DNA from: Rickettsia akari str. Hartford
Lineage (GTDB): Bacteria > Pseudomonadota > Alphaproteobacteria > Rickettsiales > Rickettsiaceae
Direction: 5' to 3'
Assembly (NCBI RefSeq): GCF_000018205.1
Contig: NC_009881.1
Location: 434,001 to 498,000 of the forward strand
DNA length: 64,000 nt
Positions 39,317-49,012 of the stretch are shown piece by piece. Position 1 is the stretch's first letter, and each line of letters opens with the position of its first letter. The notes under the pieces are model-generated. The model saw only the letters and a program-made list of their open reading frames with translations. It searched no databases and was not told where the DNA came from. The position numbers and the translations under genes were made by a program.

Positions 39317-39514
39317 ATGGTAAGTATAGCACATAGTTTGGAGCTAAAAGGCATAGAAAAAGGAAGGCAAAAAGGAGTAAAGATCTGTGAAATGAAATTA
39401 GCAGAGATGGCAAAAAGAATGTTCAGAAAGAACAATCCTTTAGACGAAATTATTGAATTTACCGGTTTTACAAAAAAGAGTATTAAAGAATTACAAAAAC
39501 AGCGTCAAAAATAA
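39317..39514 (+). pseudogene. C-terminal fragment of an Rpn/PD-(D/E)XK-type transposase-nuclease
   Basis: 65 codons: LELKGIEKGRQKGVKICEMK then LAEMAKRMFRKNNPLDEIIE and FTGFTKKSIKELQKQ. This Glu/Lys helical tail, with the degenerate IEKGRQKG and the DEIIEFTGF helix-turn-helix-like end, is typical of the C-terminus of Rpn family recombination-promoting nucleases, abundant in Rickettsia. The nuclease domain is absent, so this is a fragment. Confidence 0.6.
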
Positions 39515-39535
39515 GAGACTGAAAAATTTAAGTAT

Positions 39536-40033
39536 TCAAACTCCTCTTTGATAATTTAAAGTCACATAATCTTTAGTTATAACAGGAAAAAACTCTTTAT
39601 TGAAAGGTAATAACTCAGTTGTTTGGTCTAAAAATTCTATTTCAATTATATCGCCGGCACCAAAGTTAAGAATATTTTTAATTTTGCCTATTTCTTTATG
39701 ATTTGGGTCTAATACCGGTAAATGATTTAAATCCGCTATATAAAATTCATCTTCTGCCGGTTCCGGTAAGCTTGCTCTTAAGCAAAATATTTTATAGCCT
39801 TTTAAGTTTTCTGCTTCATTTCTAGTAGTTATATCATTAAATCTACAAATTAATTCTCCTTTGGCATTTTGGCTAATTAGCTGAATATGTATATCTTCTC
39901 TTGACTCATTTACTAAATTTTTTGCAAGTATTTTTGTAGCAGGTTCGGTAAAAGATTTTAAAATTACATGACCTTTAATTCCATGACATGATTTTATTAC
40001 ACCGACTAAAATTAAATTTTCTAAAGAATTCAT
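39536..40033 (-). CDS. rimM: RimM, 16S rRNA processing protein
   Basis: Ribosome maturation factor that binds S19 and helps fold the 30S head. 165 aa from the ATG at 40033 ([20 protein letters not shown]), preferred over 40057, which adds eight atypical residues. The N-terminal barrel has [20 protein letters not shown]. The linker [17 protein letters not shown] leads to the PRC-barrel. The C-terminus [14 protein letters not shown] is slightly divergent. It is divergent from the AsmA-like gene with a 62-bp gap. Confidence 0.92.
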   Translation of the reverse strand: MNSLENLILVGVIKSCHGIKGHVILKSFTEPATKILAKNLVNESREDIHIQLISQNAKGELICRFNDITTRNEAENLKGYKIFCLRASLPEPAEDEFYIADLNHLPVLDPNHKEIGKIKNILNFGAGDIIEIEFLDQTTELLPFNKEFFPVITKDYVTLNYQRGV

Positions 40034-40095
40034 TAATTTGCCTTTAAATTTTGACAATTATATATAATAATATATTCAAAAACTTTTTTATAGAC

Positions 40096-42724
40096 ATGAT
40101 AAAAAAAATAGCTGCGGGCATCACAATTTGTTTCTCATTATTGTTATTTATAATTTGGGGTGCATTATCGTTTGTTAACTATGATTCGGTTACTAATAAT
40201 TTTACCAGTCATTTAGGAATTGCAAAAGCAAATATTGGCAAAATAAAGATGAATAAATTTCCTTTGCCCTATTTAATTATTGAGACGATAAAGGAAGAAG
40301 GAGAATTAGATTTAGAGCAGATTAAAATGCATTTTTCGTTGTGGTCGCTTATAAAATTTAATCCTAAAATTAACAAAATAGACATATTAGATGCTAAATT
40401 TTATTCTAATTCTAATGTATTAAATATTTATAATAACGAAGAGTTAATAAAGAATTTCTTTAAATATAAATTACAAAATATAAATCTAAATGTTACTAAT
40501 CTAAGTGTTATTAATAAACAAGATTATTCTATTTTAAATTTTAATAATTGTATATTAAAAAAAGAAAATGCTTTATCATCTAATTACATACTTAAAACTA
40601 CAAGTAACTACATAGGGTGAAATTTCAGTTTCAATGAATAAAAGTGATGATATAGTGGATTTTAGTCTTGATATTGATAACAATGATTATGGTTTTAAGC
40701 TATCGCAAATTTATAAAGATTTTAAGCTTACTAGCGGTAGCGGTGAATATCAGATTAAAAATTTAGCATCGGTAATGTATAATATATTACCAGATTTAAA
40801 CCATATTTTTAATAAATTTAATCAAAATGAGGGAGTAAACGTTAAATTTAATATTTCAAATAATGAAGATGAAATAGAGCTAAAAGACATAGTAATAGCT
40901 TCCTCTTTTATTACAGGTAATGGATTTGTTAACGTTGCTAAAAATGATAATATTACTACTAATGTGAAATTAGATTTTCCTAAAATAGATCTAAGTTCGT
41001 TAATTTCTCCAAATGCAGAGGTAACATTTAATACTTCTTCTTCAAATATTAGATTTATTTTTGCTGATAAATTACTTAAAGCAGACATAGCAATTAACGA
41101 AATAATTTTAAGTAGTAATGAAGCACTAGAAAAAATCGTTTTTTCTTCTAGCTTATCAAAGGATACTTTAAAGATCAATGAACTTTCAGGTAATATTAAG
41201 TCAGGTGGAGAATTTAAGCTTACAGGTAATGTAACACAGAATGCCGTTAGAAGTATGTTTGATGGACAGCTATATTTAAAGCACAATGATATAAATTCGT
41301 TACTGAATATTTTAGGATTTCACGATGTTACTATTAAAGAAGCTATTCCTTTTAGCTTGTCGTCGGATTTAAAACTCACTTTAATAGATTTATTTTTTAA
41401 AAATTTATTACTTAAAACAGATCATTTAACTTTATCGGGAAATTTCTCTAGTAAATTGATTGCTCGAACACCTCGTTTAGATGCTACGCTTAATATATCT
41501 TCGCTTGACTTAAGCAGTAGGACGTATCCGATAATTTCGCCTCTTATCGAATTTACAAAAAATTTAACTAAAGATATGAACACTTTAGATTATCCAAGTA
41601 AATTTATTCCTATTAGAACAATAGGATATTTAGCGAATTTAGATATTTTGATAGATAGTGTTAAGTATAACGATCATGTATTTGACAAAATGAATTTGCT
41701 TGCTAAAATCGTACCAGCTAATATAAAAATTAGTAATTTAGATTTTAAAACTGCGGGTAGCTATTTATCAACTAGCTGGAACTTGGATGCTTCGAGTGTA
41801 TTACCGTCTTTGACAGTAGAAATTAAGGATGGTAATCTTACTACTGATTTATTATCACCGGCAGGAATGCTTAATTTAAGAAATAAATTAATAAATGAAT
41901 ATAGTTTAGATAAAGCTATATTGCAATTTTATGGGACATTATCAACATTATCACAGAATAATTTAATGTTGAAAAATGTTAAATTTTATGTAGCAAATAA
42001 TAATAATCTATTACAATTTAATAATATTGAAGCAGAATTATTAGGCGGCAAGCTCCAAGGTAGCGGCAATATTTTATTGGAACCTTATTCTATAAATTTC
42101 GTATATGCTTTAAATACAATAGATTTGGATAAAGTTTCGGCTCTTATGCCTAAAATATTTACTGCAAGTAGCGGAAAAGTAAGTGTAAGCGGCAGTTTAG
42201 GGACTAACGGTAACACTCTTCAAAGCCAGCTATATAACCTTACTATAAAATCACAATTTGCTATAAACAATATAGAGATTAATAATTTTGCAATTGATTC
42301 TTTTATAGAAAAAATTAATACAGCCGATTATAAGATACAAAATTTAGATAAAGATATAAATAGTGCTATAACCACAGGACAAGAAAATGTTAGAGGTATA
42401 AGCGGTGATGTTGAACTACAAAAAGGTATTGCCATTTTAAAGCAAGTAAAATTTGCAACACAATATAGTAGAGGTGCGGCATCTCTTGCAGTTAATATAT
42501 ATAATTTTGATATGGATGCATCTAGCATTTTATCATTTTACGTACCGGCAAGGCTTGTTAAGTTAAATACCTTAAATACGAGTTCCGATAAAGATAGTTT
42601 GGCACATCTTAATATAAAAATGCAAGGGAGTATTTTTGCTCCTAAGACAACTTTTGATAGTAGTGAGATAAAAAAATTGCTTATACCACAAATAACTGAC
42701 AACACCACTACAGATAACCATTAA
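40096..42724 (+). pseudogene. second AsmA-like protein, one-base frameshift
   Basis: From ATG 40096 (MIKKIAAGITICFSLLLFII) the first frame encodes a membrane helix and the AsmA N-terminal region, and ends at TGA 40618. The sequence GGGTGAA at 40615-40621 would read through if one G were absent, giving IGEISVSMNKSDDIVDFSLD. The remaining 696 codons (from 40634) are undamaged, with the C-terminal NSAITTGQENVRGISGDVEL and YVPARLVKLNT region. A single frameshift in about 870 codons implies very recent inactivation, or a sequencing error. Confidence 0.8.
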
Positions 42725-42737
42725 AAAATAAAAATAA

Positions 42738-42980
42738 ATGACTAATACTAAAACTTTAGAAGAAAATATTAGCTTTGAATCAGCTTTAAAAGAGCTTGAA
42801 GAAATTGTGAAAAAAATAGATAACGGACAAGAGAGTCTAGAGATGGCAGTTAATAGCTTTGAAAGAGGTATTTTACTTAAGAATCATTGTGAGAAAAAAC
42901 TAAAAGAAGCTCGGTTAAAAATTGAAAAAATTACTAAGCTTGCTGATTCTACGGTGGTCTTAGAAGAGACGGAAGTATAG
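42738..42980 (+). CDS. xseB: exonuclease VII small subunit
   Basis: 80 aa helical protein that binds XseA and regulates its single-strand exonuclease activity. The motif [20 protein letters not shown] followed by [17 protein letters not shown] is diagnostic. It begins 13 bp after the AsmA-like gene, suggesting co-transcription. xseA is not in the window. A cluster of type A repeats follows. Confidence 0.95.
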   Translation: MTNTKTLEENISFESALKELEEIVKKIDNGQESLEMAVNSFERGILLKNHCEKKLKEARLKIEKITKLADSTVVLEETEV

Positions 42981-43013
42981 CTTGTAAGGCATTGCCTGCG
43001 TGAATACCAAGTC

Positions 43014-43295
43014 GTCATTGCGGGCAGGTATTGCCCACGTTGATACTGAATGTCGTCATTGCGAAGAGCGACGCAACGTGGCAATCTAGAAAATAATTAA
43101 AAAAATTCTTTAAATCAGAATTTTTAACTGGCTTGCTTCGTTAAAACTTACAGTTTTTTCTTGCAATTACGACCTTCAGTACCCACGCAACAATGCTTTG
43201 CGAGCAGCTGTATGCTGCGTAGCAATCTTATGAGATAATAACAAACTCCTGATATTTCGTACGTATAATTATTTCATAACTTTTCTTGCAATGAC
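43014..43295. repeat. array of three type A units
   Basis: A lone left arm (43014-43054, GTCATTGCGGGCAGGTATTG) is followed by a full type A unit (43055-43173), then the linker CCACGCAACAATGC. A derivative unit follows (43195-43295) with a replaced centre (CTTATGAGATAATAACAAAC) also seen at 52381. The same lone left arm occurs in front of the copy at 59112. This fills 42981-43421. Confidence 0.75.
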
Positions 43296-43421
43296 GAAAA
43301 AACTGATACACGCAAGCAGGTCTCTCGTGGGAATGGCATAATGTAAAAATTACGCTTAATCATAATTGACGTTATCTACACTGTTCCTAATATTGTTTTA
43401 TTCATCATAATAAATATTGTT

Positions 43422-44035
43422 TTGATGAGTTTTTGTGCTGGATGTTTATACTTATTCCTAATAATTTTCAACAAGAAGAGCTTGGAAGTCTTGGCGGTTT
43501 TGGGTGTAGTCGGTAGTATGTATGCGGTATCAAACGGTTTTGTATTAATTTATTTACTCGGTAATTTAAATAAAGTACAAGAAGTGGTGGCAGCAGAATC
43601 TATAGTGTTGATGAGGATTGCAGATAATGTAGGTTGGTTTCCATATGAAATAAGACATGCAATTTATCTAGATATTAAAAATTATATCAAAGATGTAATG
43701 CACGTGAATGGCAATTAATGAAAGATGGCAAGAAAATCGTTCATGAAGCTCTTATTTTCCTCTAAGATATTAATAAGCAACTACAATCTTATAAAACAAG
43801 CGAGCAAATGCACTATTTACTAAGCAGGAAATAATTGAGTATATAAAAGAGCTTTATACCGTAAGGTATAACAGGATTAAAATGTCCTATTTTGCCTTAA
43901 ATATTCAATATTGGATAGTTGTATGTATAATGACCGGTATTAATTTAATTTTTGTCTGTATGCTTGGCACCAAGCTTTATTTACATAAGATTTCGGTTAG
44001 TTTAGTTTGTATCACTTCATCATCAATGCTTTAAT
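43422..44035 (+). pseudogene. DUF4239-like (bestrophin-like) membrane protein, broken
   Basis: The first 98 codons carry a membrane helix (FCAGCLYLFLIIFNKK), a second (VLAVLGVVGSMYAVSNGFVL) and AAESIVLMRIADNVGWFPYE, the conserved post-helix segment of this family. Later pieces in other frames (VHEALIF; VVCIMTGINLIFVCMLGTKL) complete the four-helix layout. Several frameshifts and stops. The family's function is unknown. Confidence 0.55.
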
Positions 44036-44040
44036 CAATA

Positions 44041-44709
44041 TTACCTTATTAAGGCTATACAATTATATTGAGAGATTAAATTAGTGATATCTGTAACAAC
44101 ATAACGCCATAATTTATCCGTGCCTGGTAATACCGATACGGGTAGTAGTAGAGTAGGGGAGTTTTAAACCGATATCGCTGACAAAAAATTCGTTATTATT
44201 GATAAGATCGCATTTATTATGAGAGATATTAATTCCAAGATATTTGCATAATTTACCCGGACCGTTGAGATATACCTTTGATACTTCAAGATTTGGTACA
44301 TCAAATTGCGGGATTCGCCTGTGCTCACGTATTATTATACGCTGTGCAGGCTCACCGTTTATTTGACTTCCAACTTTTGAAGTATCTGCGGTATATAAAT
44401 CATTATGTGAAATAACATGTACACCTCTTATTAATGTTGCAGCATGGAAACACTCAGTCTCGGTTACGAAATTTAAACAATAATACATTCAGTAAATTAA
44501 ATAGACATAGCTAAATCTGGCAGGACCAAACATTAAATCTGTTCTTGTGGCTCGTCCTCGTGGTGCATGGCAAACAGGATCATCCTGCCATATATAACTT
44601 TCAGTGTCTGTAATGATGGCTGTTTTATCTTGAAAATACAAGACTTTACCTTTACTAAGTTAGCATCTCTTGTAAACAACTCATGAGGTCATTGGATTAA
44701 TTTATTCAT
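44041..44709 (-). pseudogene. mpg: 3-methyladenine DNA glycosylase (AAG/MPG), broken by frameshifts
   Basis: From ATG 44709, fragments show MNKLIQ, then [24 protein letters not shown] sequence and the MFGPARF segment across frameshifts. A clean 124-codon block follows (44488-44114): [40 protein letters not shown]. After one more shift the C-terminus is [17 protein letters not shown]. Family members excise alkylated bases. A palindromic element (44280-44386) splits the block in frame. At least three lesions make the gene dead. Confidence 0.85.
44280..44386. repeat. palindromic element inside the mpg remnant
   Basis: The termini GATACTTCAAGATTTGG (44280-44296) and CCAACTTTTGAAGTATC (44370-44386) are inverted copies with two mismatches. 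Its translation interrupts the MPG sequence between [11 protein letters not shown] and VYLNGPGKL without stopping the frame, as Rickettsia palindromic elements do. Confidence 0.75.
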
Positions 44710-44739
44710 GTTTTTGAAAAAAATATTTAAGTGTCTATG

Positions 44740-45005
44740 TCATTTTGTAGTAGTGAAGTTAGTAATTTCATATTCAGCTATATTATTTATATAAAAAGGA
44801 TCTTCTCGTAATATATCTTAAGTTGACTTAGTTTTTCTATATTAGCTAAAATAATATCGCCAATTCTTGGAATATAGGACCTGATAAAATAAAATCTCCT
44901 TTGTCATAACATATATCTAAAATTTTCTATGTGCCGTAATAAATTTCCCAACGGAAGGAACGTATGCACCTTCATTGATCAATATTTTTGTTATACTTAA
45001 GATTT
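44740..45005 (-). pseudogene. YciI-like (YCII-related) protein, broken
   Basis: Minus-strand pieces in shifting frames: SVGKFITAHRKF, CYDKGDFILSGP, LANIEKLSQLK, and FYINNIAEYEITNFTTTK ending at 44740. In this order they match the small YciI-like dimeric proteins (AHR.FL..CY..G.FI.SGP..). At least three frameshifts or stops. It lies directly 5' of the mpg remnant on the same strand. Confidence 0.65.
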
Positions 45006-45019
45006 ACAATAAACATAAT

Positions 45020-45268
45020 TTATATTTTTTTATTTAGTGATTTATAATTTTTTATAGAGATTGGAACATTATCATATCCACCGTTGCAAAACGGTTGGCA
45101 TTTGATGATTCTTTTAAAGGTAATCCACAAGCCTTTTGTGCTGCCGTATATTGTTATAGCTTCTTTGGCATATTCAGAACAGGATGGGTGAAATCGGCAA
45201 TTATTGCCAAGTAGCGGGGAAATGAAATATTGATAAAACTTAACTATTAATAAAAGTATTTTACTCAT
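45020..45268 (-). CDS. yidD: YidD, membrane protein insertion efficiency factor
   Basis: 82 aa. The diagnostic [11 protein letters not shown] (about 23-33) is followed by [15 protein letters not shown] and the GGYDNVP end. An N-terminal amphipathic membrane helix is typical. YidD assists YidC-dependent insertion. The start overlaps the nuoE stop by 8 bp, so it is co-translated at the end of the nuo operon, an unusual context (the usual neighbours are rnpA/yidC). Confidence 0.93.
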
Positions 45269-45764
45269 TTTGCAACCTATCTATTAGTTTTTCCATTTTT
45301 TCTGGAGTCAGATCTTCATAATAATCGTCATTGATTTGTAAGACCGGAGCGTTAACGCATGCTCCTAAACACTCTATCTCGCTTAAAGTAAATTTTTGAT
45401 CTTCCGTGGTTTCTTTGAGTTTTATACCTAATTTCTTTTTACAAATTTTCATTATATCATCACTACCGCGTAGCCAGCAAGGGGTAGTAGTACATACGTG
45501 AATATGATATTTACCAACTCGCTTTAAGTTAAACATAGTATAAAAAGTTGCAACTTCATAAGCGCGCATATAAGGCATTTCTAGCATATTTGCGACATAT
45601 TCGATAGCAGGCACTGGTAGCCAACCTCCATTTTGACGTTGTGCTAAATCAAGCAGTGGTAATATAGCACTTCTTTTACCTTCTGGTGGATATTTTTTTA
45701 TAATATCTTCTGCTAGATTTAAATTTTTCTTATCAAATGTAAAATTTGTAATTTTTGTATTCAT
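45261..45764 (-). CDS. nuoE: NADH-quinone oxidoreductase subunit E
   Basis: 24-kDa subunit of complex I holding the [2Fe-2S] cluster N1a in the NADH module. The Cys ligands are in [10 protein letters not shown] and CLGACVNAP. It has 167 aa. The thioredoxin-like fold is preceded by a helical region ([20 protein letters not shown]). The gap to nuoD is 36 bp. Confidence 0.96.
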
Positions 45765-45800
45765 ATACTCCTAATATTATGAATAGTGTAGTAAACGAGT

Positions 45801-46988
45801 CTACCTATCTATCTCACCAAATACTATATCAAGCGTAGCTATAATAGTAATAACATCTGCCATTAAATGACCTTTAGACATAAAATCTAGTCCTTGCAAA
45901 TGAGCAAAGCCGGGTGATTTAATACGACATCTATAAGGTATATTAACTCCTTGCGAGTATAAATATACACCAAACTCGCCTTTAGGAGCTTCTACTGCTT
46001 TATAAGTCTCACCGGCTGGGACGTCATATCCTGCCGTATAGAGCTTAAAATGATGAATCATCGCTTCCATAGATTCTTTCATTTTGGCTCTTGTCGGCGG
46101 TGTTAATTTAGGATCATTGGTTTTAACTGCACCTTTCGGCATTTTCTCTATACATTGCTTGATTATCTTAATAGATTCATACATTTCAAGCATACGCACG
46201 AAATATCTGTCGTAACAATCACCGTTTTTGCCGATTGGTACTTCAAATTCCATTTCATCGTAAACGTCATAAGGGTTTGACTTGCGTAAATCCCAAGCTA
46301 TGCCCGAGCCTCTAAGCATCGGTCCTGAAAACCCCCAATCCATCGCCTCTTTTTGAGATACAACGCCGATATCTACTAGCCGCTGTTTCCATAATCTATT
46401 TTCATTTAATAGACTTTCAATATCATGAAGTTTAGGAGGAAACTGATCTATAAACTTATCTATATCTTCAAGTAAACCGTCAGGTAAATCTTCTGCAACG
46501 CCCCCAGGTCTAAAGTAGTTTGAATGCATACGAGAGCCGGAAACACGCTCGTAAAATTCCATAATCTTTTCTCGCTCTTCAAAAAGCCATAATAAAGGAG
46601 TAGTAGCACCGATATCTAAAGCTTGGCTGCCAATATTCAAAGTATGGTTCAAAATTCTTGTTAGTTCTGAGAATAGTACCCTAATAAACTGAGCTCTTCG
46701 TGGGACTTCGCATTCTAATAACGACTCAACTGCCAAAGCAAACGCATGTTCTTGGCACATTGGTGAAACATAATCAAGGCGATCAAAATATGGTATAGCC
46801 TGCAAATATGTTTTATGCTCAATAAGCTTTTCCGTACCACGATGTAGTAACCCAATATGAGGATCGGCGTTGTTTACTATTTCCCCATCCATCTCAAGAA
46901 TTAACCTTAAAACTCCATGAGTTGCCGGATGCTGCGGACCAAGATTTAGAGTTATAGTTTTTGTGTTGTTAGTCATAGTATCCATCAT
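45801..46988 (-). CDS. nuoD: NADH-quinone oxidoreductase subunit D
   Basis: 49-kDa subunit of complex I, which forms the quinone pocket with NuoB. 395 aa, separate from NuoC. The conserved N-terminal [20 protein letters not shown] and the C-terminal [20 protein letters not shown] and IVFGEIDR are present. The first three codons (MMDT) offer several ATGs; the one nine bases further in is equally plausible. The nuoC-nuoD gap is expanded to 425 bp by a repeat. Confidence 0.97.
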   Translation of the reverse strand: MMDTMTNNTKTITLNLGPQHPATHGVLRLILEMDGEIVNNADPHIGLLHRGTEKLIEHKTYLQAIPYFDRLDYVSPMCQEHAFALAVESLLECEVPRRAQFIRVLFSELTRILNHTLNIGSQALDIGATTPLLWLFEEREKIMEFYERVSGSRMHSNYFRPGGVAEDLPDGLLEDIDKFIDQFPPKLHDIESLLNENRLWKQRLVDIGVVSQKEAMDWGFSGPMLRGSGIAWDLRKSNPYDVYDEMEFEVPIGKNGDCYDRYFVRMLEMYESIKIIKQCIEKMPKGAVKTNDPKLTPPTRAKMKESMEAMIHHFKLYTAGYDVPAGETYKAVEAPKGEFGVYLYSQGVNIPYRCRIKSPGFAHLQGLDFMSKGHLMADVITIIATLDIVFGEIDR

Positions 46989-47028
46989 TGAGAGAAGCAG
47001 TAGGTGTTGTTACACGGAGACCCAAACC

Positions 47029-47398
47029 GTCATTGCGAAGAGCGAAGCTACGCGGCAATCCAGTTAAATAATTTCATTATATAAGTCTTTCCAATTTACA
47101 TTCATTTGCTCAATTAAATTAAGCTTTGTTGCTCTTGAGTCTGATTTAATTTGTTTTTCTCTAGTTATTGCAGAATCCATAGTTTCATGGATTTCATAAA
47201 ATACTAGCATTATACAATTGTATTTTTACTGACCCCATTAGTTGTATTATTTTTGTGTTCATATATACGTTTGATAATATTAGAAGTTACTCCTACGTCA
47301 ATAGTACCATTTCGTTTATTAGCAATATACATACAGCCAGTTGCTTCATAATTTTTCCTGGGTTGCCGCGTCGGGACTATGTCCCTCCTCGCAATGAC
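47029..47398. repeat. type A palindrome split by a GIY-YIG remnant
   Basis: The left half GTCATTGCGAAGAGCGAAGC to CGGCAATCCAG (47029-47063) and the right half CCTGGGTTGCCGCG to CTCGCAATGAC (47357-47398) are the arms of one type A unit. The normal 40-60-bp centre is replaced by about 280 bp of GIY-YIG sequence. It lies inside the nuo operon between nuoC and nuoD. Confidence 0.75.
47070..47349 (-). pseudogene. GIY-YIG endonuclease-domain protein, broken
   Basis: From ATG 47349 (MKQ), after a frameshift: YIANKRNGTIDVGVTSNIIK then RIYEHKNN, the GIY-YIG core (normally YVYIM.NKRNGTLYIGVT). After a second shift come LVFYEIHETMDSAITREKQI and NVNWKDLYNEI, the usual C-terminus of single-domain UPF0213-type proteins. 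Two or more frameshifts. It fits exactly between the arms of a type A palindrome. Confidence 0.8.
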
Positions 47399-47413
47399 AG
47401 TTTTGATGTCATG

Positions 47414-48037
47414 CTATTTTTGAGCTTCCGTTTTCTTGGGAATAACATAGGCTGCCTTCTCATCCCCCGGTAATACGTAAGTCTGGCTATGCCAGTGAGA
47501 GCTAAAATCAAACTCACGATATTCTATATCGCAATTAACCGGCTCATAAGCTACTTGCTTTAGCTGCTCATCATATTTAACTTGTGTATAACCTGTTAAC
47601 GGGAAATCTTTACGTAATGGATGTCCATCAAATTCATAATCAGTTAGTATCCGTCTTTTATCGTCATTGCCATCGAAATTTACCCCGTACATATCGTAAA
47701 CTTCACGCTCATACCAACAAGCTGTACTAAATATATTCATTGCCGAAGGTATAGTTTCTTCTTCAGATATATATACTTTTATTATAAGACGCTTATTTAA
47801 TTTTAAGCTTAATAAGTTGTAAACTACTTCAAATCTTTTATCTCTTTTAGGAAAATCAGCTCCAAATAAATCAGTCAGTACGGTAAAACGTAATTCTGCC
47901 GATTCTTTTAAAGCTTTTAAAAATGGTAATAAAAAATTAAGCTCGACTTTATAAGCTAGGTAATCTTTAACCATGACCGGAGTTATTAAAATGCTAGATT
48001 TATCTGCAAGTTTTTCAATGAATTTGTCTAGCGTCAT
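47414..48037 (-). CDS. nuoC: NADH-quinone oxidoreductase subunit C
   Basis: 30-kDa subunit of the hydrophilic arm of complex I. 207 aa. It carries the signature [20 protein letters not shown] followed by [18 protein letters not shown]. The C-terminus is a little extended ([20 protein letters not shown]). The start overlaps the nuoB stop by 23 bp. Transcription must cross the downstream repeat to reach nuoD. Confidence 0.96.
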   Translation of the reverse strand: MTLDKFIEKLADKSSILITPVMVKDYLAYKVELNFLLPFLKALKESAELRFTVLTDLFGADFPKRDKRFEVVYNLLSLKLNKRLIIKVYISEEETIPSAMNIFSTACWYEREVYDMYGVNFDGNDDKRRILTDYEFDGHPLRKDFPLTGYTQVKYDEQLKQVAYEPVNCDIEYREFDFSSHWHSQTYVLPGDEKAAYVIPKKTEAQK

Positions 48038-48539
48038 ACTTAAAACCTGTAGTGCGTTTAATTTTTTTCTGTAATTGCATAAGTCCGTAAATTAATGCTT
48101 CAGCGGTAGGAGGGCAGCCAGGGACATATACGTCAACAGGTACGATTCTATCACAGCCACGCACTACCGAATAGGAGAAATGATAATAGCCGCCACCATT
48201 AGCACAGCTACCCATTGAAAGTACCCATTTAGGTACAGCCATCTGATCATATACTTTACGTAGAGCCGGTGCCATTTTGTTAGTAAGTGTTCCTGCAACT
48301 ATCATAAGGTCGGACTGTCTTGGACTTGGTCTAAATAACATACCGAAGCGATCCATATCATACCTACTTGATGCTGCCTGCATCATCTCAACAGCGCAAC
48401 AAGCAAGCCCAAAAGTCATAGGCCATAAGGAATGAGCTCTTGCCCAGCCTATAATGTCGTCAATTTTAGTGAGTAAGAACCCTCTATTAGAAATCTCATT
48501 ATTTAATAATTCATCTTCTTGATAAAAACTGTGTTGCAT
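48015..48539 (-). CDS. nuoB: NADH-quinone oxidoreductase subunit B
   Basis: 20-kDa (PSST) subunit of complex I, carrying cluster N2. Ligands: the Cys pair in ACCAVEM, Cys in [15 protein letters not shown], and Cys in [15 protein letters not shown] chose the ATG at 48539 ([10 protein letters not shown], 174 aa), two bases after the nuoA stop; the ATG at 48569 would sit inside nuoA. Confidence 0.96.
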   Translation of the reverse strand: MQHSFYQEDELLNNEISNRGFLLTKIDDIIGWARAHSLWPMTFGLACCAVEMMQAASSRYDMDRFGMLFRPSPRQSDLMIVAGTLTNKMAPALRKVYDQMAVPKWVLSMGSCANGGGYYHFSYSVVRGCDRIVPVDVYVPGCPPTAEALIYGLMQLQKKIKRTTGFKYDARQIH

Positions 48540-48541
48540 AA

Positions 48542-48913
48542 TTACCAGTCTAAAGCTCCTTTCTTCCATTCATATATGAATCCGATAGTAAGTACGAATA
48601 AGAAAAATATCATTGAGAAAAAGCCTATTTTACCTATCATATTAAGGCTAATAGCCCAAGGCACTAAAAATGCAATTTCAATGTCAAATATGATAAATAA
48701 AATGGCAACTAAGTAAAAGCGTATGTCAAATTTTGACCTTGCATCACTAAAAGGTTTAAAACCACACTCATAAGGCTCTAGCTTATCTTTATTATAGTGC
48801 TTTGTCGATAATAGATTAGGTAGAATCATTATTAAGCCGGAAACCAATACCGCAATACCGAAAAATACAGCAATCGGTAGATATTCTTGTAAAAGTTCTG
48901 AGTTTTGTAGCAT
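48542..48913 (-). CDS. nuoA: NADH-quinone oxidoreductase subunit A
   Basis: Membrane subunit of complex I, 123 aa with three helices (about 13-33, 66-87, 93-113). The conserved acidic segment [20 protein letters not shown] lies in the first loop. First gene of the nuoA-E cluster. Upstream is a short type B palindrome and then the O-antigen ligase gene on the same strand. Confidence 0.95.
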   Translation of the reverse strand: MLQNSELLQEYLPIAVFFGIAVLVSGLIMILPNLLSTKHYNKDKLEPYECGFKPFSDARSKFDIRFYLVAILFIIFDIEIAFLVPWAISLNMIGKIGFFSMIFFLFVLTIGFIYEWKKGALDW

Positions 48914-48947
48914 ATGTTTGTATTGTATGAGTATAAGTGCTGTTTAT

Positions 48948-48977
48948 GTCATTCCCGCCTGCGCCGCTGGAATGACA
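48948..48977. repeat. minimal type B palindrome
   Basis: GTCATTCCCGCCTGCGCCGC then TGGAATGACAT: left and right arms fused with no centre, 30 bp. It lies between the ligase stop and nuoA, where the nuoA promoter would be expected. Confidence 0.6.
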
Positions 48978-49012
48978 TAAAACATTTACTTCTATATGTA
49001 TACCAAATAGCA

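Noticed and set aside
40615..40636. Programmed ribosomal frameshift joining the two AsmA parts
   Set aside because: GGGTGA is not a recognised slippery heptamer with a downstream structure that I can see. A one-base insertion explains it more simply.
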